This document shows, one piece after another, positions 1-6,970 of a DNA stretch of 33,908 bases. The notes beneath the pieces are model-generated. The model worked only from the letters and a program-made list of their open reading frames with translations, did not search any database and had not been told where the DNA came from. Both the position numbers and the translations under genes were made by a program. This DNA is from Nitrosovibrio sp. Nv4 (GTDB lineage Bacteria > Pseudomonadota > Alphaproteobacteria > Acetobacterales > Acetobacteraceae), in the NCBI GenBank assembly GCA_943330455.2, contig CALQHT020000031.1, positions 1 to 33,908 of the forward strand, given 5' to 3'. The stretch's first letter is position 1; every line of letters begins with the position of its first letter.

Positions 1-36
1 CGGACAGTAGGGTGTCCCTGGTTACCTCCGCAGTTT

Positions 37-68
37 TTCACCACGAAGACACGAAGGGCACGAAGAAG
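37..68. repeat. Dispersed CACGAAG-type repeat; otherwise featureless left edge
   Basis: The first 148 bases carry no convincing gene. They hold a run built from the unit CACGAAG repeated at short intervals, after TTCAC. This unit recurs as an intergenic dispersed sequence in many unrelated bacterial genomes (recollection, not searched here). CGGACA hexamers also occur at 1-6 and 76-81. The same hexamer reappears in either orientation just ahead of the recombinase gene. Confidence 0.4.
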
Positions 69-148
69 CGACGTTGCGGACATGCCGCCGACGAACACCA
101 TCGGACCGAGGGCGAAAGCCAGGGCCCAACAGGTAACGCCATAAGAGC

Positions 149-427
149 CTAATGAATTGTTGTGTCTGCGATGCAGCTTGTCCCCCTCTCAAGCGATTCT
201 TCTATCAGATCGAGTAGGCGCTCCAACCGAGTATCTCCACCCCAGAGGAAGCCAAAAGGCTGACTCGAGTGAATTTTGTTAGCATCCTTAGCGTAGTATG
301 CGACCCCTGCCCGGATGCACTTCTGCAGGGCTTCGTCGAAATCTTCGAAGGTCGGTTGGTCAAGCATGTCAGGTATTATATGTGGTCTGACTCCGCTAGA
401 AAACCCTCCTTTTCCGGACAAAACCAC
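149..427 (-). CDS. Possible small hypothetical protein, acidic, no recognised family
   Basis: An open frame of up to 92 residues is read from a GTG at 427; an internal ATG at 367 gives about 72 residues. The part from the ATG onward has a natural protein composition: acidic, with amphipathic helical stretches such as FEDFDEALQK and LERLLDLIEE. Frames on the opposite strand here look random. An AAAGGAGG-like run lies inside the frame near 410 but is not correctly spaced to a start codon, so the gene may be N-terminally truncated. It is divergent from the recombinase gene, and base composition is lower in GC than the chromosome to the right. I do not recognise the family, and it may be a remnant. 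Confidence 0.35.
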   Translation of the reverse strand: MVLSGKGGFSSGVRPHIIPDMLDQPTFEDFDEALQKCIRAGVAYYAKDANKIHSSQPFGFLWGGDTRLERLLDLIEESLERGTSCIADTTIH

Positions 428-471
428 TACCAGCCGATTTCAATGGCTTGCGTGTCCGGATATTTTGTCCG
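415..471. promoter_or_regulatory. Candidate recombinase-binding repeats (TGTCCG hexamers)
   Basis: Immediately before the serine recombinase start there are three copies of one hexamer: CGGACA at 415-420 and TGTCCG at 453-458 and 466-471. The outer pair forms an inverted repeat with flanks TTTTCCGGACAAAA and TTTTGTCCGAAAA. Resolvases usually bind short inverted repeats next to their own gene, so this may be a res-like or autoregulatory site. Function is inferred from position only. Confidence 0.3.
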
Positions 472-481
472 AAAATGGGGC

Positions 482-1033
482 ATGCTTGCAGGCTATGCCC
501 TCATCTCGACCGCCGACCAACACCTCGCCTTGCAGCGGGACGCCCTGACGGCTGCCGGGTGCGAGAAAATTTTCACCGACACCATGACAGGCACCAGCAC
601 CGAGCGGCCGGGGCTGACCAAAGCCCTCGCCGCCCTCGTGCCCGGTGACACCCTCGTCGTCTGGAAACTCGACCGGCTCGGCAGGTCTCTCTCGCACCTC
701 GTCTCCCTGATCGCGGAACTCGGGGGACGAGGGGTTAGCTTCCGCAGCCTGTCCGATCCGATCGACACGACGAGCGCAGGTGGCCGCTTGGTCATACACA
801 TCATGGGCGCACTGGCGGAATTCGAGCGCAGTCTGATTGTCGAACGCACCCAAGCTGGATTGCAGGCGGCTAAGCGTCGGGGGCAGAAGCTGGGTCGTCC
901 CGCCAAACTGACCGCCGCTCAGATCACTCATGCCAAGGCACTTATGGCTGCGGGGGAGAACGGTCGGTCTGTGGCACGCAGCTTTGGCGTTGCCCGCTCA
1001 ACCGTGTACGCCACATTGAACACCGCTCAGTAG
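482..1033 (+). CDS. Small serine recombinase (resolvase/invertase family)
   Basis: A 183-residue protein of the Tn3-resolvase/DNA-invertase type. The N-terminal catalytic domain (about 1-135) shows GYALISTADQ with the nucleophile Ser9, the LDRLGRS motif, the IDTTSAGG segment and the ALAEFERSLIVERT long-helix region. The basic C-terminus (GRPAKLT onward, about 138-183) is a helix-turn-helix DNA-binding domain. The ATG at 482 gives the normal family start; upstream in-frame codons are not family-like. The Arg that normally follows GYA (Arg8 of gamma-delta resolvase, which helps activate the scissile phosphate) is Leu here, so catalysis could be impaired. It likely belonged to a small mobile element: composition is lower in GC than the core genes, and repeats sit directly upstream. 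Confidence 0.9.
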   Translation: MLAGYALISTADQHLALQRDALTAAGCEKIFTDTMTGTSTERPGLTKALAALVPGDTLVVWKLDRLGRSLSHLVSLIAELGGRGVSFRSLSDPIDTTSAGGRLVIHIMGALAEFERSLIVERTQAGLQAAKRRGQKLGRPAKLTAAQITHAKALMAAGENGRSVARSFGVARSTVYATLNTAQ

Positions 1034-1098
1034 ACTTGCAAGAGCGAGCTTCCTCGATTACGATCGACATCTGTCTCGTTAGGAATGGAGGCTGGAAC

Positions 1099-1767
1099 GT
1101 GGCTATCATGGGGCGGAGCCGTACAGTGCTGCAACGGATTATCCTGCTTTCCACGCTGGTGCTTTGTGGTGCTTCGACTGCCTCGGCTCAAACATACAAC
1201 ACATATGCGTTAGACCAGCCAAGGGGCTGCTATGGTCGAGTTCCAGTTAGCCCGATCACACAGGTTCCCAAAGCGCAGTTGGTGTGGACGGGGAAATGTG
1301 AGAATGGTTATGCAGAAGGGCGTGGAGAATTATTGTCATACAGGAATGGGACGTTAGTCTCCAGATCGATCGGTCGCCGGATTCAGGGTCTAGAAGAGGG
1401 CCCTTTGGTAATTATCGACACTGATCCCAATAGCAGCGAACGCGGCGTCCAGACATTCATGAATGCCACTGGAGGATTTCCAGTGGGGAAAGTGCAGCAC
1501 ATCTCGTCCTCCGGCATCGTGTTGGCGGAAGGCGAAGGTGATGGGCGCGGCGGCTTTAGGCAAACCAGCAACCCTCTAAGTCCCTTATTGTCTTTATTTG
1601 GACAGGCAGTGCAAGATAACAAATATGTGAACTCGGCTAAGCTATTTATTCAAATATTTGCGCCGGAGGCCGGAGTTTCGGCCGGAACTTGCTTTGGTCT
1701 CCTGAAGGCCCTTTCCTATACCGACCAAGCAATCCAATATTGGTGCACCGCTTTTCCCCTTCGATGA
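1099..1767 (+). CDS. Secreted hypothetical protein with MORN-like motif
   Basis: The likely start is GTG 1099, preceded by GGAGG at 1087-1091 with 7-base spacing; the ATG at 1108 is an alternative. The protein is about 222 residues. It begins with a Sec signal peptide: basic GRSRTVLQR, hydrophobic IILLSTLVLCGA and a likely cleavage after STASA. The mature part contains WTGKCENGYAEGRGEL, which resembles one MORN repeat, and four cysteines (in GCYG, GKCE, GTCFG and YWCT) that could form disulfides in the periplasm. The rest is unrecognised. It lies 65 bases after the recombinase gene on the same strand and has lower GC than the core genes, which suggests it arrived with the recombinase. The exact function is unknown. 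Confidence 0.65.
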   Translation: MAIMGRSRTVLQRIILLSTLVLCGASTASAQTYNTYALDQPRGCYGRVPVSPITQVPKAQLVWTGKCENGYAEGRGELLSYRNGTLVSRSIGRRIQGLEEGPLVIIDTDPNSSERGVQTFMNATGGFPVGKVQHISSSGIVLAEGEGDGRGGFRQTSNPLSPLLSLFGQAVQDNKYVNSAKLFIQIFAPEAGVSAGTCFGLLKALSYTDQAIQYWCTAFPLR

Positions 1768-2594
1768 TTATGGTTGGACGGAACGGCTTCATCGAAGGCG
1801 CGAATAGCGAAGCCGGTTGGTTTAACGTATGTTTTCCGACACCCGCCGTCGAAGGGCGGAGCGATGGCAGGCACACAAATATGGCGGATTTCCGCAGGTA
1901 GACCGCCGGACGGTTCCGGTCTTATTCTCTGATACGCACCAGAGGGCCAGTTTTTTGGTTCTGGTATAGTTTCGACGTTGGACGCTCGACGCCCTACGCA
2001 GAACTTAACTCAGCCGGATAGCGTCGCATCTCCCGTCCAATCGGGTGGCCGCAAGCCCCTGAAACCGTGAACGTGAGTCGAACGTCATAGGGACATCCTT
2101 CCAAATATATTGCTGCATAATTCTTGAGTTATGCAGCAGAACCAGCGGGTGACCGGTGGTGGCTCGGCTGCAGTGATCGAATGGTCAAATATCCGAAACC
2201 CATCCATATCCAATTTGGCTCTGCCTCAAGACCCTCTGAAAATATCCGTTCCCAAGGCAGTCGCATGTGCACCCAATATCGAAACATACGACACGTATGA
2301 CCGAACCGACCGGTGGCGTCCCCAATGCCAAGACCATCCGGCCCTACCGCGACACGCTGGCAACCTCCGCCACGATCGAAAATGTTGTTCGCGGCCTCCA
2401 GCAAGCCCTTGAACCACAGCGGCGGCCAGACGACCGGCGGGTCCATCATCGGCGCCATGATCGTCCCAGTACCAACGACCCACCACACCCAGGCGGAAAA
2501 TGAAGCGCCCCCCAATCGACCCGCATCTTCCCGCCCGCCCGCGCATGGCCTATGCCTCGCCCCACCAGAAAAGCAGAAAAAAGGGTACCCCCGG
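1768..2594. other. Long intergenic stretch, no convincing gene
   Basis: About 830 bases separate the secreted protein from the CoA-transferase. A forward frame from ATG 2297 to 2503 would encode about 68 residues; its first 45 look protein-like but its end is Arg/His/Pro-rich. A long reverse frame over the same bases is equally plausible, so neither is called. A perfect hairpin sits at 2111-2138. The composition changes from mixed to GC-rich near 2280, which may mark the edge of the acquired patch. Confidence 0.4.
2111..2138. repeat. Perfect 10-bp stem hairpin
   Basis: TGCTGCATAA is followed after 8 bases by its exact complement TTATGCAGCA. The hairpin is isolated in the intergenic region ahead of the CoA-transferase operon and has no U-tract, so it is not a typical terminator. 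It could be an operator or an old recombination site. Confidence 0.55.
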
Positions 2595-3818
2595 GTGACA
2601 GGACCACTCAGCGACGTCCGCATTGTCGAGGTCTCGGCCTTCATCGCCGCACCGCTGGGCGGGATGACGCTGGCGCAGCTTGGCGCCGATGTGATCCGTA
2701 TCGACCCGATCGGCGGCAATATCGATATCGCCCGGTGGCCACTCGCCCCGGATGGCAGCAGCCTCTATTGGGCCAGCCTGAACAAGGCCAAGCGCTCCGT
2801 CTGCCTGGCGGTGAACAAGCCAGAGGGGCAGGAGCTGGCGCAGGCGCTGATCTGCGCGCCCGGTGAGGGCAACGGCACCTTGCTGACCAACCTGCCCGGC
2901 TCCGGCTGGATGGATTACCCGACATTGGCGAAGAAGCGCGCCGATCTGATCATGCTGCGGCTGACCGGTAGTTCCGATGGCGGCCAGGCCATCGACTACA
3001 CGGTGAACAGTGCCGCCGGCTTCCCCACCGCCACCGGGCGGACCGAGGAGCCAATCAACCATGTCCTGCCCGCCTGGGATGTCGCCGCCGGGCTGTACTT
3101 GGCGACGGGCTTCCTCGCCGCCGACCGTAACCGACGCCGCACCGGACAGGGCCAGGAGATCACCTTAGCGCTGTCCGACGTGGCCTTCGCCACCGTGTCG
3201 AACCTGGGCTACGTCGCCGATGTGCAGGTCAACGGCTCGGTCCGCCCGCCGATGGGCAATGACCTGTACGGCGCCTTCGGGCGCGATTTCCTGCTGAAGG
3301 GCGGACGGCGGATCATGCTGTGTGCGATCTCCAACCGGCAGTGGCGCGCCATCGGCACCAGCACCGGACTCGCCGCGAAACTGGGGATGATCGGCCCGTT
3401 GATGGACGTGGACATGGACACCGAGGGCGGGCGTTTCGCCGCGCGTGGTGCCATTTGCGCAGTACTGGAACCCTGGTTCGCCGCGCGCACCCTGCCCGAG
3501 GTGCGCACCGCCTTCGACCGACAGGGCGTACTTTGGGGACCCTATCAGGATTTCGGCCAGATGGTCGCCGAAGACCCGCGCGTCTCCCCCGCCAACCCGA
3601 TGTTCGCCCAGGTCGAACAACCGGGCGTCGGCACGCTGCTGGCCAATACCGTGCCGCTGCGCTTCGACCTCGGCCAGCGCCCACCCGCGCCCGCACCCCG
3701 CCTGGGCGAGCACACCGAATCGGTGCTGACCGAGTTGCTCGGCCTGTCCGCGGCCCAATATGGCAAGTTGCACGATGCCGGCGTGGTCGCCGGACCTGAC
3801 GGGCCAAGGAGGTCCTGA
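2595..3818 (+). CDS. mct: Family III CoA-transferase, mesaconyl-CoA C1-C4 transferase-like (2-methylfumaryl-CoA isomerase)
   Basis: A 407-residue CaiB/BaiF-type protein. The family N-terminus starts at GTG 2595 (VTGPLSDVRIVEVSAF), with AAGGG 9 bases upstream; the in-frame sequence before it is low-complexity and not family-like. The PAWDVAAG segment supplies the expected catalytic aspartate (Asp162), which forms a CoA thioester intermediate. Features recalled for Mct homologues include the APLGGMTLAQLGADVIR block, YTVNSAAGFP, NHVLPAWD, YGAFGRDF and GVLWGPYQ. Mct moves CoA within mesaconyl-CoA from C1 to C4 in the Chloroflexus 3-hydroxypropionate bi-cycle. The stop codon is 2 bases from the start of the Mcd-like gene, whose product would make exactly the mesaconyl-C1-CoA substrate. 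The family call is firm; the exact substrate is inferred from motif resemblance and context. Confidence 0.8.
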   Translation: MTGPLSDVRIVEVSAFIAAPLGGMTLAQLGADVIRIDPIGGNIDIARWPLAPDGSSLYWASLNKAKRSVCLAVNKPEGQELAQALICAPGEGNGTLLTNLPGSGWMDYPTLAKKRADLIMLRLTGSSDGGQAIDYTVNSAAGFPTATGRTEEPINHVLPAWDVAAGLYLATGFLAADRNRRRTGQGQEITLALSDVAFATVSNLGYVADVQVNGSVRPPMGNDLYGAFGRDFLLKGGRRIMLCAISNRQWRAIGTSTGLAAKLGMIGPLMDVDMDTEGGRFAARGAICAVLEPWFAARTLPEVRTAFDRQGVLWGPYQDFGQMVAEDPRVSPANPMFAQVEQPGVGTLLANTVPLRFDLGQRPPAPAPRLGEHTESVLTELLGLSAAQYGKLHDAGVVAGPDGPRRS

Positions 3819-3820
3819 CT

Positions 3821-5470
3821 ATGGAGCCTGTGGAAAAGCTGCTCAGCCTGTGTGCGTCCGGGCTGACCCTGGCGGAACAGTTCCTGGCGACCTGCCGCAA
3901 CGCGGTTGCCGGCATGGTCGGCGATGCCGGCAAGCCCGATCCGGCACTGCTGGAAGTGCATCAGTTGGCCGCGCATGGCTTCGCCTGGCAGGCTACCTAC
4001 GTCGAGGCTCTGCGCCAGGCGCTGCGCTGGGCGCAGGGGCTACACGAAACCGGCATGTTGACGGCCGTGGAAGGCGCGATCCTGCGCCTCGGTTTCGCCG
4101 AGTTCCTGGCGCAGCTTGGCGGTGGCATCCCGATCAGCCAGACCGAGATGGTGCGCCCCGGTGACCTTGGCGTGCCGGCCACGGCAACGCTCGGGTTCTT
4201 GTCCGCGCCCGTGCTGACACAATTGGCCGAGCGCGGCGCGTTGGACGCCGCCCGCGAGATCATTGTCAGCGGCGCCTTGGACGGCCAGTTCGGCACGGTC
4301 GGACTGGATGAGACGCACCAGGCGATCCGCGACCAGTTCCTGCGCTACGCCGCGACCGAAATCGCGCCCCACGCCCAGCAATGGCACCAGAACGACGAAT
4401 TGATCCCGATGCCGGTGGTGCAACAACTCGGCGAAATGGGCGTGTTCGGCATGACGGTGCCGGAGGAATCCGGCGGCCTCGGCCTGGGCAAGGTCGCCAT
4501 GTGCGTCGTCTCCGAGGCCCTCAGCGGCGGCTATATTGGCGTTGGTTCGCTTGGCACGCGCGCGGAGATCGCCGCCGAACTGATCGGGTCGGCTGGCACA
4601 GCAGAGCAGAAACAGCGCTGGCTGGCGCCCATCGCCGAGGGCTCGGTGCTGCCGACAGCGGTGTTCACCGAACCCAACACCGGATCGGATCTGGCAAACC
4701 TGCGCACCCGCGCAATTCGGGACGGCGACGTCTATCGCGTGACCGGGGCGAAGACCTGGATCACACACGCCGCCCGCTCCGATCTGATGACGTTACTGGT
4801 CCGCACCAACCCGGATGTTGCCGGGCACCGTGGCCTGTCGATGTTGCTGGCGCCGAAGTCGCGCGGCACCGAGGACAACCCGTTCCCCGCCCCCGGCATG
4901 ACAGGCACGGAAATCCGCGTCCTGGGCTATCGCGGGATGAAGGAATACGAGCTGAGCTTCGAGAATTTCGAAGTCCCGGCCGATTGTCTTCTCGGCGGCG
5001 TCGAGGGGCAAGGTTTCAGGCAGTTGATGGAGACGTTCGAAAGCGCCCGTATCCAGACCGGCGCTCGGGCGCTGGGCGTGGCGCAGAACGCGTTCGAGCT
5101 CGGACTGGCCTACGCGCGGGATCGGCAACAATTTGGCAAGGCGATCGTGCGTTTCCCCCGCGTCGCCAACAAACTCGCCTGGATGGCCACCGAAACGATG
5201 TTCGCTCGGCAGTTGACCTACTTCGCCGCACGGCAGAAGGATACCGGGCAACGTTGCGACATCGAAGCGGGCATGGCGAAGCTGCTGGCCGCGCGCGTCG
5301 CGTTCTCCAATGCCGATTGTGCGCTGCAGATCCACGGCGGCAATGGCTATGCGGTGGAGTTCCCGATCAGCCGGGTGCTGTGCGACGCCCGTATCCTGTC
5401 GATCTTCGAGGGCGCTGCGGAGATTCAGGCTCAGGTCATCGCCAGGGGTTTGCTCGGACGCACGAACTGA
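3821..5470 (+). CDS. mcd: Methylsuccinyl-CoA dehydrogenase-like acyl-CoA dehydrogenase
   Basis: A 549-residue FAD acyl-CoA dehydrogenase, about 150 residues longer at the N-terminus than ordinary members. That extension and total length are characteristic of (2S)-methylsuccinyl-CoA dehydrogenase of the ethylmalonyl-CoA pathway, which makes mesaconyl-C1-CoA. The core runs from about 165 to 549, with the signature FTEPNTGSD at 282-290. Near the C-terminus are IHGGNGYAVEFPISR and IFEGAAEIQ, where Glu530 sits at the position of the MCAD-type catalytic base. The start is ATG 3821 with a strong AAGGAGG at 3806-3812, inside the end of the upstream gene. It is co-transcribed with the Mct-like gene. 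Electrons would pass to electron-transfer flavoprotein. Another branched-chain acyl-CoA dehydrogenase is possible but less likely given the length. Confidence 0.82.
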   Translation: MEPVEKLLSLCASGLTLAEQFLATCRNAVAGMVGDAGKPDPALLEVHQLAAHGFAWQATYVEALRQALRWAQGLHETGMLTAVEGAILRLGFAEFLAQLGGGIPISQTEMVRPGDLGVPATATLGFLSAPVLTQLAERGALDAAREIIVSGALDGQFGTVGLDETHQAIRDQFLRYAATEIAPHAQQWHQNDELIPMPVVQQLGEMGVFGMTVPEESGGLGLGKVAMCVVSEALSGGYIGVGSLGTRAEIAAELIGSAGTAEQKQRWLAPIAEGSVLPTAVFTEPNTGSDLANLRTRAIRDGDVYRVTGAKTWITHAARSDLMTLLVRTNPDVAGHRGLSMLLAPKSRGTEDNPFPAPGMTGTEIRVLGYRGMKEYELSFENFEVPADCLLGGVEGQGFRQLMETFESARIQTGARALGVAQNAFELGLAYARDRQQFGKAIVRFPRVANKLAWMATETMFARQLTYFAARQKDTGQRCDIEAGMAKLLAARVAFSNADCALQIHGGNGYAVEFPISRVLCDARILSIFEGAAEIQAQVIARGLLGRTN

Positions 5471-5696
5471 CTGGAGAGTCCCGGTCCGGCGGTGGTGCCG
5501 TTGCCGCAGCCGGTCCATGGCTATCATCGTCCGTATCGGCGTGGTGCAAGCCACCGCTGGGTCCGCACGGTGTGATAACTCGGGCTTATATCCCTGGGAC
5601 TGGGGGCTATGCCGATGGTTCACCGTCGATGGCGATCTCCTCGCCGGTGAGGTGGTCCACAGAATCTAGACAGGTAGCTTAGTGGCCCGATTCGTA

Positions 5697-5739
5697 AATA
5701 CGGTGACGTATTTTAGGAACCCTTGTTACGGTCACGTAT
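5697..5739. promoter_or_regulatory. Paired operator-like repeats TACGGTSACGTAT
   Basis: TACGGTGACGTAT (5699-5711) and TACGGTCACGTAT (5727-5739) differ at one base and are 28 bases apart. The first lies inside the palindrome AATACGGTGACGTATT. Partly palindromic TACGG..CGTA repeats are typical of TetR-family operators. No regulator gene remains nearby; what follows is insertion-sequence debris. This may be the stranded operator/promoter of a gene that was lost. Confidence 0.4.
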
Positions 5740-5743
5740 CGCC

Positions 5744-6010
5744 ATGGGATCGGAGTTTCATGAGAAGCACATGAAGATCGCGGTGTGTGAAAGCCCATTT
5801 GAACGGCCTCGCCGCTCGTTGATATCGGCGCTGGAAACCCGAAGTGATATCGGACGCGAGTGCCGTGATGCTTTACTCAGTCTTGCGAAGACGTGTGACA
5901 AACTCGGCATCGCGATCTGGGATTACCTGGGTAGCAGGCTGAAAGTTGCCGGGCACGCGATCATCGCACCCCTTGGCCACTATGTCAGATCGCGGCTCCG
6001 TCCTGCCTGA
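5744..6010 (+). pseudogene. Transposase C-terminal remnant
   Basis: The frame ends in a segment like RECRDALLSLAKTCDKLG followed by IWDYLGSRL, a pattern I associate with the C-termini of transposases in Acetobacteraceae and relatives. The catalytic part is missing. The N-terminal 20 or so residues do not look related, so the true remnant probably starts near 5810. The IS family is not assigned with certainty. It ends at a natural stop codon at 6008-6010, just ahead of the reversed integrase fragment. Confidence 0.45.
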
Positions 6011-6098
6011 TTGGTGGGCCGACGGAAACTATCACCGGGTTGCCTATGAAATCGCGGAGCTGACCGCGTGCAAGACTCCCTACCCACACTTTTGCCGC

Positions 6099-6460
6099 TC
6101 TTACCAGATAGGCATCGAGTTCGTTGAAGATCCGATCGTGCGGGGTGAGAGGCGCCAGCACCGCTGGTGCGATCGCGCCCTCCTCGCGCAATACCGATAG
6201 CCATCGCTTCAGCGCGGAACGGTCGCCAGGGTGGACGGACTGCTTCCCAGCCCGATGTTGGAGGTGCTGCTCGACCGTGCGTTCATCGAGATCGCCAGCG
6301 CGCCGCGACGGCTTGCGATCCAACTCAGGAGCCCGCCGATTACATTGAAACATCGCCAAATGCCATGGCCAACGCGGCCGTCTCCCACGAGACGTGCCGC
6401 GTAGCGCTCGACAAGCTGACCGTGCGGCCCGCTCCTGCGCAAATAGTCATCGCATTCCAT
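6099..6460 (-). pseudogene. Frameshifted tyrosine recombinase/integrase remnant
   Basis: On the reverse strand an ATG at 6460, preceded by a GGAGAACGGGAAG ribosome site, opens a frame beginning MECDDYLRRSGPHGQLVERY. That start resembles IS-associated site-specific integrases. The match moves to another frame near 6305 and continues with ERTVEQHLQHRAGKQS and LTPHDRIFNELDAYLVR, the N-terminal SAM-like DNA-binding region of such integrases. It stops at about 6099. The catalytic domain with its Arg, His and Tyr residues is absent. So this is a 5' fragment with one frameshift, truncated at its 3' end, and not functional. Confidence 0.7.
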
Positions 6461-6499
6461 CTTCCCGTTCTCCGTTATTGAAAGCGGAGACAGAGGATT

Positions 6500-6568
6500 A
6501 ACTATGCCGAGACAATCACATCCAGGTCATGGCCACTTCTGGCGAAAACGAGCCCGTTCGGCATAGTT
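6500..6568. repeat. 11-bp inverted repeat upstream of integrase remnant
   Basis: AACTATGCCGA (6500-6510) and TCGGCATAGTT (6558-6568) are exact complements 47 bases apart. They lie between the 5' end of the integrase remnant and the IS66-type remnant. The placement fits an element end or an integrase binding site. Confidence 0.5.
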
Positions 6569-6587
6569 CACCATCTTGATTGTCGCG

Positions 6588-6758
6588 GGACAGTCGGCGG
6601 CATAAACCGCGAAGGTGAACGGACTCAATCCCTTGGCCGAGCGCACCGATGTGATCGAGCGTGTCGTCTCGGGGCGTACCAAACGACGCGATCTCGATAC
6701 CCTGCTGCAGTGGAACTGGGCCGCGGAAAAGGCAGCCGAAGCGGTCAGCACCGGGTAG
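6588..6758 (+). pseudogene. IS66-family transposase C-terminal remnant
   Basis: A frame from 6606 to the stop at 6756-6758 reads TAKVNGLNPLAERTDVIERV, then VSGRTKRRDLDTLLQWNW. This matches the pattern of IS66 TnpC C-termini (TAK-N-G-x-P, then DVxERxVSGRTK and DLxTLLPWNW). A short upstream piece, GQSAA at 6588-6602, fits the same protein, but a stop (TAA 6603-6605) and an apparent short deletion intervene. The DDE catalytic region is missing, so this is a decayed fragment. Confidence 0.65.
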
Positions 6759-6867
6759 GGCCCGCGGACTGTTGCTCGCCCCGTGAACGCGGGCACCAGC
6801 AGCTGACAATGTTGTGGCTAGCTCGTGATCCGTCCGGTCCAAACTGTCTCCAGGGATGGAGGTTTCG

Positions 6868-6970
6868 ATGGACCGGGCACGCGTTCACGAGGGGATACGG
6901 CGGATGCGTTTCACGGATGTTCCGGGCCGCTCGGAGCGGTCTGCACTGAGCCAGATGGAGGCGGCGGAGA
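6868..6970 (+). pseudogene. ISNCY-type transposase N-terminal remnant
   Basis: An ATG at 6868, with GGAGG just upstream, opens MDRARVHEGIRRMRFTD and continues to LSQMEAAEI. This strongly resembles the N-terminus of ISNCY-family transposases, where the next residues form a helix-turn-helix (LGVSxRTFRRW). Here resemblance stops at 6970, exactly where the stop codon of the convergent MOSC gene begins. The element therefore seems to have inserted at, or recombined into, the 3' end of that gene. Only about 34 residues survive. Confidence 0.6.

Larger units (their letters stand above)
5744..6970. mobile_element. Insertion-sequence graveyard
   Basis: This block between mcd and the MOSC gene holds only broken pieces of at least four different transposition genes: a transposase C-terminus (forward, 5744-6010), a frameshifted integrase N-terminus (reverse, 6099-6460), an IS66-type C-terminus (forward, 6588-6758) and an ISNCY-type N-terminus (forward, 6868-6970). 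Inverted repeats at 6500-6568 may be an old element end. The preceding stretch 5471-5722 has no recognisable gene. Confidence 0.75.

Noticed and set aside
2297-2503. Possible small forward gene before mct
   Set aside because: The first 45 residues look plausible but the end is Arg/His/Pro-rich and the reverse frame is just as open; evidence is insufficient.
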